Assembly (NCBI GenBank): GCA_013400155.1
Contig: VXBM01000421.1
Span: 597,915-661,914, forward strand
Direction of reading: 5' to 3'
Length of the DNA: 64,000 bases
From: Helopsaltes ochotensis
Lineage: Eukaryota > Chordata > Aves > Passeriformes > Locustellidae
Below the pieces are notes generated by a model that was not told the origin of the DNA, made no database searches, and saw only the letters and a list, made by a program, of their open reading frames with translations. Position 1 is the stretch's first letter. Every line of letters starts with the position of its first letter. Made by a program: the position numbers and the translations under genes. This document shows, in pieces, positions 25,401 to 36,130 of this stretch.

Positions 25401-28400
25401 TCCCTGACTCGGTGGTCCCTTCTTGTGTCAGTGGTGATTTTCATTCAGAAGTATTAATGCTCATGGGAATTACATGCTGATCATAGATTAAATACAATTT
25501 GGATAAAATATAAATCCATTCTTCACCCTCCTTTGCGAGTACAAATGAATTAAGGCCATCCATGCAGTATTCTGATGGATTTCTCTGTAACAAATCCATG
25601 AATGCCAAGGCAAGTTAAAGAGCTATGTGAAGGTTAATCACAATGGCATTCATTAAAAGCAGGGAATTCTTTCTTTTTCCTATTTTCTCATAAATTAAAA
25701 ATAGCACATCACATTTTGCCTTTGGGCTTTTCTACTTGTTTTCACTGGATTTGCTACAAACCTCAGTAATGCCAGTGACTGTCACAACTGCACAAGGTTT
25801 CACATGAAACACAAAGTTCCAGACTTTTGTCAGCAGGACTGTACATTGTTCATCGTCCCTAAATCAAATCCTAGAGATTTGGATTGGAGCAGGGTTGAAC
25901 TGGTATTGAAAAGTCCACAGTCTAATGCCCAACACAGGGAATGAAGAGATTTCTGTTCCCTCTAAACCCCAAGGCACCCCTTAGATTCCACTGACTAAAG
26001 CAGAATCATCCCAGCCAAGTCCAGGTATCCCAGAACCGTTTATGCAGGCTTTACACAAAACACAGAGGTACTCAGCCCTTACAGCTCTCCAAATCCAACA
26101 TGCATTCCTGCTCATCCATCGGATACTTGGAAAGGTCCATGTCACAGGCCACTGTTGAGGTAATCCTGTTTGGAGCAACGTGAGCACCAGTTAGTTACAT
26201 TCAGAGAGAGCCTTTTTCTCAGAACTCAAAAGACTGAGTGGAAAACTTTGAAACCTTAATACTAACAAAGGCAACTCTTTTCAAAGTCCTGCTGGCTGCT
26301 GCCTGAGTCTGTGGGAAAATCAGAGGCAGAGAGAATTGAAAAAAAGGTCAAATGACTTGTCTAACGTCAGAGGATTCTGAAGCTACTGATGATGATAAAA
26401 AGGAATTTTCTGATTCAATCTCCTCCCTTCCACTGTCCCCAAGATCACTACCAATACCTTAAGGGGGACTTTGGACTTACAGTTTCAAAGGTGCACATTC
26501 ATTATTTTTCAGAACATTACACAATTAACTGTCAATATAGCTACTGAGTTCAGCCACAGCCTTCTTCCAAAGTGAGAAATGCTGCTTTGTCTGTGTGAAA
26601 GATGGGGAAGCTGTGCCTAAATCAGGCTCACAGTTCCCTTGGAAAATAGTGAGAGAGTGGAGAACAGAATTTTTGCTCTGTATTCAGCACCTCCTTGCCT
26701 GGTGACCAAAGCCAGGAGAGGCTTCTCTCCCACTGAGGGCACTCTGGACTTGATCAGCGACTGTGCAGTGCAAAATGTGTTAGTGCTGCCAAAGACACCT
26801 TCCTGGCTTTTCCTTATAAAGAAAAGGATAGGGGATAGGAGCTTTTCCTCAATTTTTAACTAATAATTACTTTTAGGAAATCCTCCTAGGAATGCTGAGT
26901 GATTACAGAATGTTCAAAAAGTTAACACACAACAGAGCACACCTGTACTGTTTGTCACTCACCTGATGCTGTATAAAATGACTCCATCAGGCTGGAGCCT
27001 GATAAGTTTGTTTTCCACAGTCACATCATGGAACCAGGCAGACTTGGCATTGACTATGAAAGTATCTGGCAACCAGAGTTTGTCCACAAACCTGCTGTCC
27101 AAGCCCAGAGTCTCGTTGGTGTGGTTGTAAGACAGACGATCGTCTCGCCAGCTCTGGTGCAAAAATACTGTCATGGTGTATTCCTGTGACAAGAGAAATC
27201 CTAACTAAGAAGTGATGCTGACAGTGATAATGTATTGGAACTAAGCCAAAAAACCAATGTCTCAGCCTAGAAATATATTATTTGCTTTCAGTGCAAATAT
27301 ATATTTTTATACTTAGTCAACCATGGAGCTGCCCAAGCATTTGAATTTTGGTCTTATGCTCCTACTAACGTAAAAACACCACATATGGATAAGCACAAGA
27401 TATAAAAAAGTGATTTAATATCTATGTTATACATAATACATTGCAAGAGTTACACGGGTCTTGATGAAGAAAATCAGTTTATATAGCTCAACAAATACAA
27501 CTTCTGGTTTTGAACCTTTGCTTTTTTTAAAGCAAAACTAAAAAAATCTGATACTGTACCATGTTCACTTCTGAGATGTGGTCAATGCTGGCTACTTCAA
27601 TTGCCAGAGCAACATTAACGGGAGGACCTGAGAAAAAATGTTTGAATGGGGTGATTTATATCATCATCATACCCATAAAAATATCAATGACCCCAGACTG
27701 TTAATTCTTTCACACAGAGTCAGTTCACTGAAATGTTTTCCATTACAAAGTACATTCTTAAAGCAAAAGCTTTAAATCATTTACCAATTGTGCCCTCAAT
27801 TTCCAACAGCACACCTCACTTCAGTGATAAGGGACACAAGATAAAATCACAACTACTGAAAATTATAGAGTCATTTCTGAAAATCATGTTATCTAGTTTA
27901 AGACAGCATGACTTCAAGCAGATGCAGAAATTATCACCATTTAATGAAATACAAAATTCCTTCCACTTAGATGTCAACGATTTAAGAACAGCATCAGAAG
28001 CCTGTGTTGCTGTTGAACAGTCTGTCTCTTGTCAAAATCGAGCAAATTGTTGATTGTTATTTTGTTCCAGCATCCAAGTAAAAGACACTCACAACTTTTT
28101 AATCATTTAAAGTATGAATTTCACATAACATCAGAAGGATTGTAAGAATCAAAGAGACATTATTTATTCTCCAAGTCTCACCTCCAATCCCAGGCCTGAA
28201 ATTTCGTGCGTAGCCTTTCATCAGATCATCCAAGTTGGGCAACCAGGAGATTTCAATGTTGGAACCTATGTAGTCTCCGATGTCACTCATAGCTCTGGGT
28301 GAAGAGAATAAGTATCTTAAAATTTCCCATGTTTACAAACACAAGAATGACAGAAAATGGAAATTATTGACTGACTTTACACCAGAGACCACCTACAGTA

Positions 28401-31400
28401 GAATCAGCTATATTGGAGATTTTTACAGGTTATTTCTGTTTAAATCAAAACAAATTTCAGGCTAGACTGTGGCATCATTAAGTAAAAGCACATACTTATT
28501 AAAGTTTCTTTCTCCCTAAATAAAGTAGGAAAAATAGATTTAGAAACTTAGGAAAAGCATGAGGGAAACAAAGATACTTTGTATACTGCCTAAAATGCAT
28601 CTGTGAATGCTGAAATGCAGCTGTGACAGCTTCTTACTACAGAACAGCTGAGATCAAGAAAGCTGGTGCATTGTCAAATGTGACGGGAGAACAGGAAAAA
28701 CTGCACATCTGGAATTTGGGTGGCAGGCAGCAGGGTTTGGTTGGGAGATACAGTGCTGTGGGATTTGTGCTCATGGCACAGCCCCTCCCAGCAATCAGGC
28801 TCCCTCTCTCAGGTGCCTCCTCTTGCCAGGCCAGTGATGTTTCTCCAAGACTTTAACCCAGGGTCTGGTTGCCATTTGCCAGCCCCTGGTAGCTGCCAGC
28901 CCCTCAGCCCTGGCACAAGCAGTGATGTGGATATTCCACCATCTCTTAGAGACAAAGGCAAGGTTGTGTTGTCTTCATTATCTGTGGAACCTGGCAGGCT
29001 CCAGTTGAAGATCTGTGCCTGCTCACTTTCTTCCTCTCACTGCACTGTGACTGACAGGGCAGGAGGAGATAAATGAGGGGCTGGGACAACGTCTGCCACC
29101 ACCAAGGAGAAGAATTGCCAGTGGTTTGAGAGGGCCTGTGACTGAATGCAAGTCCTGGATCAAAGCTGCCTGAGCATTGGTTTAGCATCTTCCAATGAGC
29201 CCATTAGCTGGGCAATGTGGCGTTTGAGAGGTACCTATGACTTGTAAGAGGAGAAATGGTTAAATATCCATGGAAGGCTGCAGAGTAATACACCACAAAC
29301 ACATTCTGCCTTGGTACTTACATAACTTTCTTAGAGTGTTCATGTGACATTGACCCACATAAAGCACATGGTTTTTCTCTCCAAAATATGCCAGCCTGGG
29401 CATTCAGCTCAGCACGAGCAGTCACTGCCAGCACAGGAACAGAGATTCCTACAATAACCAGCTCTTCTCACAGAAGACTGAAAGAAAAGCCTTTGATTGC
29501 CCTGGTCTTAAAATTCTTGTTTGGACTCAATTATATAAGGAAGGAGTTCTGGGATTACCATGTGTAAATGCAAGTTTTGAGCAGCAGAGACACTGAAGAC
29601 TTGCATTAGCAGAGCTGTCAAAGCTCTTGTGACTTCCCAGCACAGGGACACTGCTCCGAGTGCAACTTCATTAGTTCCCAGCAAAAGTGCAACTTCATTA
29701 GTTCCCAGCAAAACGTTATGTTAAACTGCATTTATACGGTTTCTTTGCCATGAGCACTGTTGTGTGTTCATCTCCAATTACTATCCCAGCTATTTCTCAG
29801 GTCCCTCTATCCCTCCTGAGGAAGGATCTTGGAACACTCCAAGACATATTTTCAGTTACCTAAATTGATTTAGACAAGGGCTTTGAAGATTTATAACAGA
29901 TGTCGATAGAGGTTTTTTTCTTCTTTTTGGGTCTCATCAAATATATCAACATTTCTTTCTATCAGACTCCTGGTGTTTCAATCATCCAACCATCATTACT
30001 TACTTTAATGAAATTATGGCTTTATAATAAGTTTGTTTAAAAACATGCTTATTTGTAACTCTCAGCCATAGACATGGAAAGATGTTTCTAATCAGTAAAA
30101 TGTCAGAGATCCTTTTATAGGTAAAGAATGGTACTCAATGTCTTTTCCTAATTAGAGTATATAACTACTATACACTTGACTATATCTGCTTAAAATCTCT
30201 TTGTCTTCTCAATAGAAGGTGATGCTTTTCCACTTCTGTTGCTAAAATAGCAACCAAGTTCAGTAAAGTGTTTTGAAAACAGAATTCAAGTCAGAAGGTG
30301 ACAGCACTGGAGTGATGTGTCTCGTGCCTGATCATATTTTGACAAAGCACTTAGAGTGCAGCTGTTCTCCTGTGTCAGGATTCTATTTTAATGGCATTAA
30401 GGGAAGCCGTGGAGCTCCAAGGAAGTTAAAATGATGAGAGTCAGGTTAAAGACTGAGGGCTATAGCCTGCCATGTGTTTTAAGCAGATTACAATCTAGAG
30501 GGAGTTTTACTTAAATATCCATGACACAATTAAAATAAATCTTGTTTCTATTATTAAAAAAGCCTTAGGGTCAGATCATCAGTGTAACAAATGTGCTGGA
30601 GTTAGTGGAGCTATATGCATTTAATACCAGGGGGGTTATTAAAATATTACAGCTGAAATAATTTTATGGCTCGATTTACCATGTGGAGATAACTCCTTTG
30701 AGTCATTCCCCTAGACTTCTGCACATCACATCCAGTGCTTTCAAGTTACAAGAAGGATGGTAGAAGAATTTCCTTCATCCTTGATAAGCAGTTGGGATTA
30801 TATATGGCCTAAAATATTATTCATTATTGTACCTGCAAAAGGAAGACCAGAGTAGAAAAGATGCATTGGAAGGGATTAACTTTTCATAGTGTAAGCAGTA
30901 AGGATGAAAAGAAAGGCAACTATTATTAGTTGATTCAGCAACTTCACTTCCCAATGTAAGCTGCTGTAAAGCTTGTTTCAGTAAGAAGGACTTTGTAAAA
31001 TCAAGGTATTGATTTGTCAAATCCAAGGGGTAAAAGAGCTCCTGAAAATCTTCTCTTCAGTTTGCACCAGGCCAGTGTGGAGGGCCTTGCTGGCTAGAAG
31101 TCCTGGGGACTTCTGTCCCTCTCGAAGTCATTCCCAAATCTAAAGCTGAAGATGATCCACACTCTGACTCTGTACACATCTCATTTCAAGCAGTTATTTT
31201 TGAGAATATATTTGTATCTCTCCATATCTGGAGCATTGGGAGAACTTCAGCTGAGCTCATTGAAAATAGATTACTGCTGTCTAAATCATGGAAGCAATAG
31301 TGAATTCTCCTGCATAGACAAAGGGAAAGGAAATCCCCACTGATAAACTGCACAAACCTGTGGAATTCCTCTTTCCCAATACTGACACAGGTTAGGGAAA

Positions 31401-34400
31401 GCAACTCCAAACAATGAATGTCACATGACAGAGCAAAGAAATGTCTCTTTCTTTGAGCTAAGTACTAGCAGTTCTAGAATACAAAGTACACACATCCCAA
31501 AATCCTTCCTATCCAAGTTGACATCTCCCTCCCAGCTGCTGCAGGACCAGGCATCCTACTAATGTGGAGTGATCTGGGGGAGAAACATCAATCAACTGGA
31601 ACGGCACATCTTTAAAGGGCTTGTCAGACAAGTGAGACATTAGCCTGTCTTTGCTCTCTTCTAGAACACTGCTTGAAAACACTTGCTAGAAGTTTATCAA
31701 TATTACTAGAAAATATCTGGTATTTAAATCACACCAAAGAGGCAATCTGTAAGTTCCATGTAAATGAGAGCACAACAGCAGCTGAGCAAGGGATAGTATT
31801 AGCAATTTCATTTTTGCCCAGCAGTGCCAAAATCTCTGGGATCAGTGCAAAAAAGCTCAGAATCTTTAAGTGGCCAGTGGAACGCTGATTTGAGGCCACA
31901 CTGGTCAGGAGGGTGTAGTGATCTTCTGAAAAATTCACAGAGCAGTAAGATGTAGAAAAATCACTTTTTGCATCTTCTGTTTCTTCTTTAGATCTGCCAA
32001 CCTGATTCTCTTGGGGTTTGTAACATCATTGTTATATCAATCTTTTAACCTGGCAGATGGAAAAAACAGTTTGTCTGGAGGACTAGGATCAGTACATTTC
32101 ATTTTGACGAGCATTTGGGACAGATGTCCTGATGTCATTACCACTGAAGAAAACTTTTCCTTGGGAAAAAGACAAGGAATATCCTGCAAGGTCAGCGAAC
32201 AATCTGACCTCTGCCAAACTCCAGGATTATCCAGAGCAGTATGTATATCCTTCCCATCTGCCATTCCTGACTCTAAAGGAAGCTCACTGTAAATATGTTT
32301 TGTATTTTTGAAATGTAATTGAAAAAGCATTAGGCTTAATTCATGGCAACCTTTAGAACATCAAAGCCTCTCTGACAGTTTTAAGCTACAGAAAATGGAC
32401 CACTCTTTGCATACATTCACGTGTTAAAGCTGCTCTGTTTCCACGAATAGAAGGAAAAGGCTTAGGGAGACACACAGCAGAATGACAATTAAATGCAAGA
32501 GTACAAAAGTCATTTAACAGAGTAGAAACTTAAAAAGATACACCTATTTTAATTGGGGAATTAAAATCCCTTTCCGTGCGGAATTACAAAGTACAGACAC
32601 ACACCCCAAAACTCCTTTCAGAAGTGCTCTTTCCCCACGCAAATGAAGAAATATTTCCCCAAGTGTCTTTCTGCAAATGATCTCATTCACTGTGGCACAT
32701 TTGTTATTGCAGCATCCACAGCATCTCAAACCCTGATAAAATAGTGGAAGCCACAGTCTTTTTCCCAAAGACCTGTCATTTATTTAAATGCCAAATTCCT
32801 TGCCACTAACCACTGTCTTGAGCAGACCAAGTACCACTATTTTTTAAAAACGTTTACCTGGCAAAAATGTGCTGACTTAGTTTGAATTTGGCTCATTCAC
32901 TTCAGTCAAATAACACACATGACGGAGAAATTGCTTCACACACAGCTAAAGCACCCTGGAAGGGGATTCAGAAATGTTCTGAGGAAGCAGCCTGCATATA
33001 ACCCCCACTTCCCTCCTCTGCCACACCATAACATTATTTTCACTGGTAGTTTTGTTTTTGGGAAATCTTTTGTCTCTTTTGTCTTACCGGTGAATTTCAA
33101 AATCACCAAAATGTTCTTCCTTTTTGGACTTTTTTTTTCAATATACGGAACACAGAACTCAGGAGCAGAGACTTTAGGGGTGTTGGATGGCCTCTATCAT
33201 CAAAATTCTGAATCACACCGCATTTAGAAAACAAAATCAGAGCTTTAAAATGAAGCCATTGGCAGTTTTGTCCATTAATATGCTGCTATTCATAGAAGTA
33301 TCTCATACCAAAAATATTTTTAGTAATGCAAGGATAAAATTTCACTTTAGTTCTGTTTAACTGATCCAAAGTATACATGCAAGCAAGATGCTTTTTGTAA
33401 GATTAAACAGTGCCCTGCCATAGCCACCCTAAATCCTGAATCCAAACAGAGCAGCTTTCCTTGACTATGGAATGTCTCACACTTTGGAATATTTGGAAAA
33501 CTACAACCTGAACAGTTGGAATTGCAGAAGTTAGGATTTGCCTTGCCATGAGTAGATGTGCTCCTACCAAACAATTCATCACTATTGTGTAACTGGAGAA
33601 TGAAAGTCAATTAGGGAATTAATAATGAAATAAATAATGTATCCAACAAACACATATCCTGGCAGTTGCTGTGCCTGGGAGCAGACCTTGGAGACAAAGG
33701 CTGAGAAGACTGACTCTTCATTAAAATTCTCTTTTATTTGGTCTTATGTACTCAAATATCACTTTTCAACCCACAGCTTCAATGGTAGCCCAGTTGCAGA
33801 GGGAGAAACAGGATCCTTGAAATCCTGGGCAAGATCTGGGTGCCCTTAGGTAATAAGCAGTATTTCCTCTGCCTTCACTGTAACACTGGATTTCTTCAGA
33901 GGCTGAGGATGTCAAGATCTGACCCTGGATAACAGATTCAAGGTCACAGGATAAATCATTCTGTCAATCCTGACTGAGAGCAGTTGACTTTACACTTTCT
34001 CTGAGCAAGATTCTTTGCCTTCCCAGTGAAAAAAAAATCAGATTTCCCTGATTAATTCCAAAACCTGTAATGACAATATTATGTTTTACTACAGTTCCCA
34101 CTTTGCCTCTTCCACTCCTCTGAAGGTAATTAAGGATGTCTATGAAGCAGAAGATCTAAGACCCCTTTAATGCCACAACCACCCCCTGCTCGGGGGGGTG
34201 TAGGCATGTTTTTACATGCAGCAAGTTCTTTTTTACTCCCCCCTCTATTTTCATTGCGTAATCATGGCAAGCTTTCTCCACATCCAACCTCCAGATCTGG
34301 AGAGAATAAGAATATACCAAGACCGTCGCTGGTTGCCTAGCTAACACCTTTGGAGGGAATGTGACTGAGAGCTGCAAATATATACCTTCCTTTAAAATTT

Positions 34401-35110
34401 ATTGGTTTAAGAAATGGTTTGTGTTCTCCAAGCGTTTTTTCCCCTAAGATCTCTGACAGTCTCTTCCTTCTGATCCAAGTTCAGGAGACTTAATGAACGC
34501 TTTAGAAAGGGATGGCTGTATTTTGGGGTTTTAATGGTACCTAGGGAGTCCCTAAGCAGAGCTATTCAGCTCGTACCCCACTGCTTGTGCTGGGGTTTAT
34601 GGAAGAGTTTAATGTTCAAGCAGGACCCTACAGAGCTGTGGAGGGGCAGAGGCTGAGCTGGGATATTGCAGTGCCTTACAAAAAGTGATTGCCCCCAATT
34701 TAGAGTAAATGCCCTCGGGAAAAGGCTTCCAGGAGCATCCTGTTAAAAACACAGCCCTTGACTAAGCCAAGAAACTGCTGCTCAACTGGCAGAAGTGCAT
34801 TCTCAGCTAGGGAACGAAGAAAGAAAAAACTGAAACACATGAGGCACATTAAGGAAACTCTTCAGTCAAGGGCCCTTTTTCTCCTGAACACTCACTCAAA
34901 GCAGTCGTGGCCCGTCAGTGCAGAAAGCATCCCTGGGCAAAAGTGGGAGCCCCAGCCAGAGCTGGCATCACTCACTCCAGCTACCCCGAGAGAACGGCTG
35001 CCTGAGGCCAGTCTAAGAAAGAATGATAAGATGTTCTCTTACCTGATACACCTGTGCTGTTGGGTGCACAGTAGAATCAAGGCAGGAAAAACCCAGGTAA
35101 GAAATTCCAT
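22142..35110 (-). CDS. GABRD: GABA-A receptor subunit delta, complete (9 coding exons, 452 aa)
   Basis: GABRD is a Cys-loop pentameric chloride channel subunit. It forms extrasynaptic alpha4/6-beta-delta receptors that carry tonic, neurosteroid-sensitive inhibition in neurons. Coding exons in transcript order are 35110-35043, 28294-28182, 27627-27560, 27183-26963, 26165-26083, 24752-24615, 23703-23548, 22970-22759 and 22441-22142. They sum to 1359 bp: 452 codons plus stop, the same length as human. Visible parts are a signal peptide (residues 1 to about 23), N-glycosylation sites N103-H-T and N106-E-T, the Cys-loop C164/C178, TM1 about 249-271, TM2 about 276-298 ([17 protein letters not shown]), TM3 about 309-330, a large intracellular loop, and TM4 near the C-terminus. 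Nearly every segment matches human delta (for example RPGIGG, NHTNETLGLDSRFVDKLW). All introns are GT-AG. The start is chosen because it gives a hydrophobic leader and joins in phase to exon 2. Confidence 0.98.
22759..22970 (-). CDS. GABRD: GABRD coding exon 8 (TM2, TM3, start of loop)
   Basis: This 212-bp exon encodes the pore-lining TM2 ([20 protein letters not shown]) and TM3, then NADYMKKQKNKIKARRQSAE. Two overlapping donors are present, GAG|GTCAGT and GTCA|GTAAGT. Only the first keeps the frame into INVKNAIVLF. Confidence 0.95.
23548..23703 (-). CDS. GABRD: GABRD coding exon 7 (pre-TM1, TM1)
   Basis: This 156-bp exon encodes [20 protein letters not shown] and then TM1 (IIQSYVPSILLVAMSWVSFW). 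The acceptor is TTTCCAG directly before CAGGTCAG, and the donor is GTAAAA. Phase fixes the acceptor at 23704-23705. Confidence 0.97.
   Translation of the reverse strand, partial: QVSFPGSVSTSTFGETEAFTSSSLTSLPSYWWPCRGCPSGSASQLCLPGCH
24615..24752 (-). CDS. GABRD: GABRD coding exon 6
   Basis: This 138-bp exon encodes YGYSSEDIVYHWSENQEEIH then GLDKLQLAQFTITNYQF and ends MNFKS. The acceptor is TTGGCAG and the donor GTAACA. Confidence 0.97.
26083..26165 (-). CDS. GABRD: GABRD coding exon 5 (Cys-loop)
   Basis: This 83-bp exon encodes ITSTVACDMDLSKYPMDEQE followed by CMLDLES. The two cysteines, 13 residues apart, form the signature Cys-loop. The donor is GTAAGG. Confidence 0.98.
26963..27183 (-). 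CDS. GABRD: GABRD coding exon 4 (ligand-binding domain)
   Basis: This 221-bp exon is the canonical size. It encodes EYTMTVFLHQSWRDDRLSYN through LIRLQPDGVILYSI. It contains the adjacent N-glycosylation sequons NHT and NET. The acceptor is CACAG and the donor GTGAGT. Confidence 0.98.
27560..27627 (-). CDS. GABRD: GABRD coding exon 3
   Basis: This 68-bp exon (the usual size for this exon in GABA-A genes) encodes PPVNVALAIEVASIDHISEV and ends NM. The acceptor is TCTCAG and the donor GTACAG. Confidence 0.97.
28182..28294 (-). CDS. GABRD: GABRD coding exon 2 (mature N-terminus)
   Basis: It encodes RAMSDIGDYIGSNIEISWLP and continues to RNFRPGIGG. It is 113 bp with a CAG acceptor and GTGAGA donor. 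The match to the delta-subunit N-terminus is near identical. Confidence 0.97.
28295..35042 (-). other. GABRD: GABRD intron 1 (6.7 kb)
   Basis: This long first intron is AT-rich with a moderately GC-rich stretch near 28700-29200. It contains a perfect 27-bp direct duplication at about 29661-29714. No gene or transposable element is recognised. Regulatory elements would be expected in such an intron but none can be named from the sequence. Confidence 0.65.
29661..29714. repeat. 27-bp direct tandem duplication
   Basis: Two near-perfect copies of a unit starting TGCAACTTCATTAGTTCCC lie head to tail inside GABRD intron 1. Confidence 0.85.
35043..35110 (-). CDS. GABRD: GABRD coding exon 1 (signal peptide)
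   Basis: It encodes MEFLTWVFPALILLCTQQHR followed by CI and two bases, a typical secretory leader with a hydrophobic core. The donor is GTAAG. The human leader also has an LLLLCAQQ-like end. An overlapping upstream ATG (35118-35116) is out of frame and soon stops. Confidence 0.93.
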
Positions 35111-35379
35111 TTTACTCCCATTTATTAGACAGCAGCGACCAAAACCCAGGTTCCCTGGCTCTTCTGGCAGCTCCAAAGCTCCAGTGGCTTTGCCATTCTT
35201 GCCTGCTGCGCTAAGTTGAGGCTGAGTTTAAAGCGATGGATGGTTGCTCAGCAGCAGCAGCCCCCACAATCTCCACAGTGCCCGGGAGCCATGCAGGCAG
35301 CCCGGCACGGGAGCAGGGAGCAGGGCAGCTCTCTTCTCCTCTGCTCTCTTCTCCTTCCCTCTCCTCCTCTCCTCTGCGG

Positions 35380-36130
35380 GTGGCTCAGTCCCGCCCGGCT
35401 CCGCTGCCCTGCTCCCGCATCCCTCCCCTGCCGCGGGCTCTTCCTCCGGCCGCTCTGCCCGCCTGCGAGGCTGCTTGCCGAAAATAACCTCCAAAAGGCT
35501 AGATTAATCCCACGGAGCGGGGTGGGAGCAACTCAAAGTGCTCCGGAGCCACTAACGTCCTGCGCGCATCGTGCCGGGGAGGAGCAGGAGGAGCCGCAGC
35601 CCGAGCCCAGGGCAGGGGCGGCCGGTCCCGGGGCGCTCGGGGGCCGCCGTGCCCGCTCCGCACGGGGCATGTGAACCGCAGGCACCGCCGCCGCCCCCCG
35701 CCTGCCCCCCTCCCCCGAGCTCCCGGCAAATCCCGGCGGCACCCGGGCACCGCAGCTGCAGCCCGGCTTCCAGCATCGCTGCGAGCGGCCCGGCCGTGGA
35801 GCGGCGGAGCGTGCCCAGGGAAATGGGAAATGATGGGAAATGGGAGATGCCGCCTCTCCGCTGTCTGCGCGCTGTCCCGGCCCGGCCGTACCACCGAGAG
35901 GGGCAGAGCCCGCCGCACAAACTTCTGCCTCGCCGCTCTCGGGCTTCCTGAGGGGCTTCTCTACAGGGAAACCGCTCGGAGCAGTTCACTGCTCCATCCA
36001 TCGTCCAGCTTCCACCTCTCGTGCCTCGCGAACTGCCGGGACCTCCGCCGGGCACGGGGCCAGCGGGGACCCGGCCACGGGGCTCCTCGGGACCTCGGGT
36101 TCATCCTGACTTGCGGGTCAAACTCGGTTT
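35380..36130 (-). promoter_or_regulatory. GABRD: CpG island, likely GABRD promoter and 5'UTR
   Basis: The sequence is strongly GC- and CpG-rich and begins about 270 bp upstream of the GABRD start codon. Transcription is expected to start here on the minus strand, with the 5'UTR running into 35110. No TATA box is obvious. Overlapping long open frames on both strands come from the base composition. Confidence 0.7.

Larger units (their letters stand above)
22442..28181 (-). other. GABRD: GABRD introns 2-8
   Basis: Intronic DNA between coding exons 2 and 9 (0.3-1.9 kb each). I see no transposon, RNA gene or extra in-phase exon. Open frames antisense to exons (for example 22215-22682 plus strand) are shadows of the conserved coding exons. 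Confidence 0.7.
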
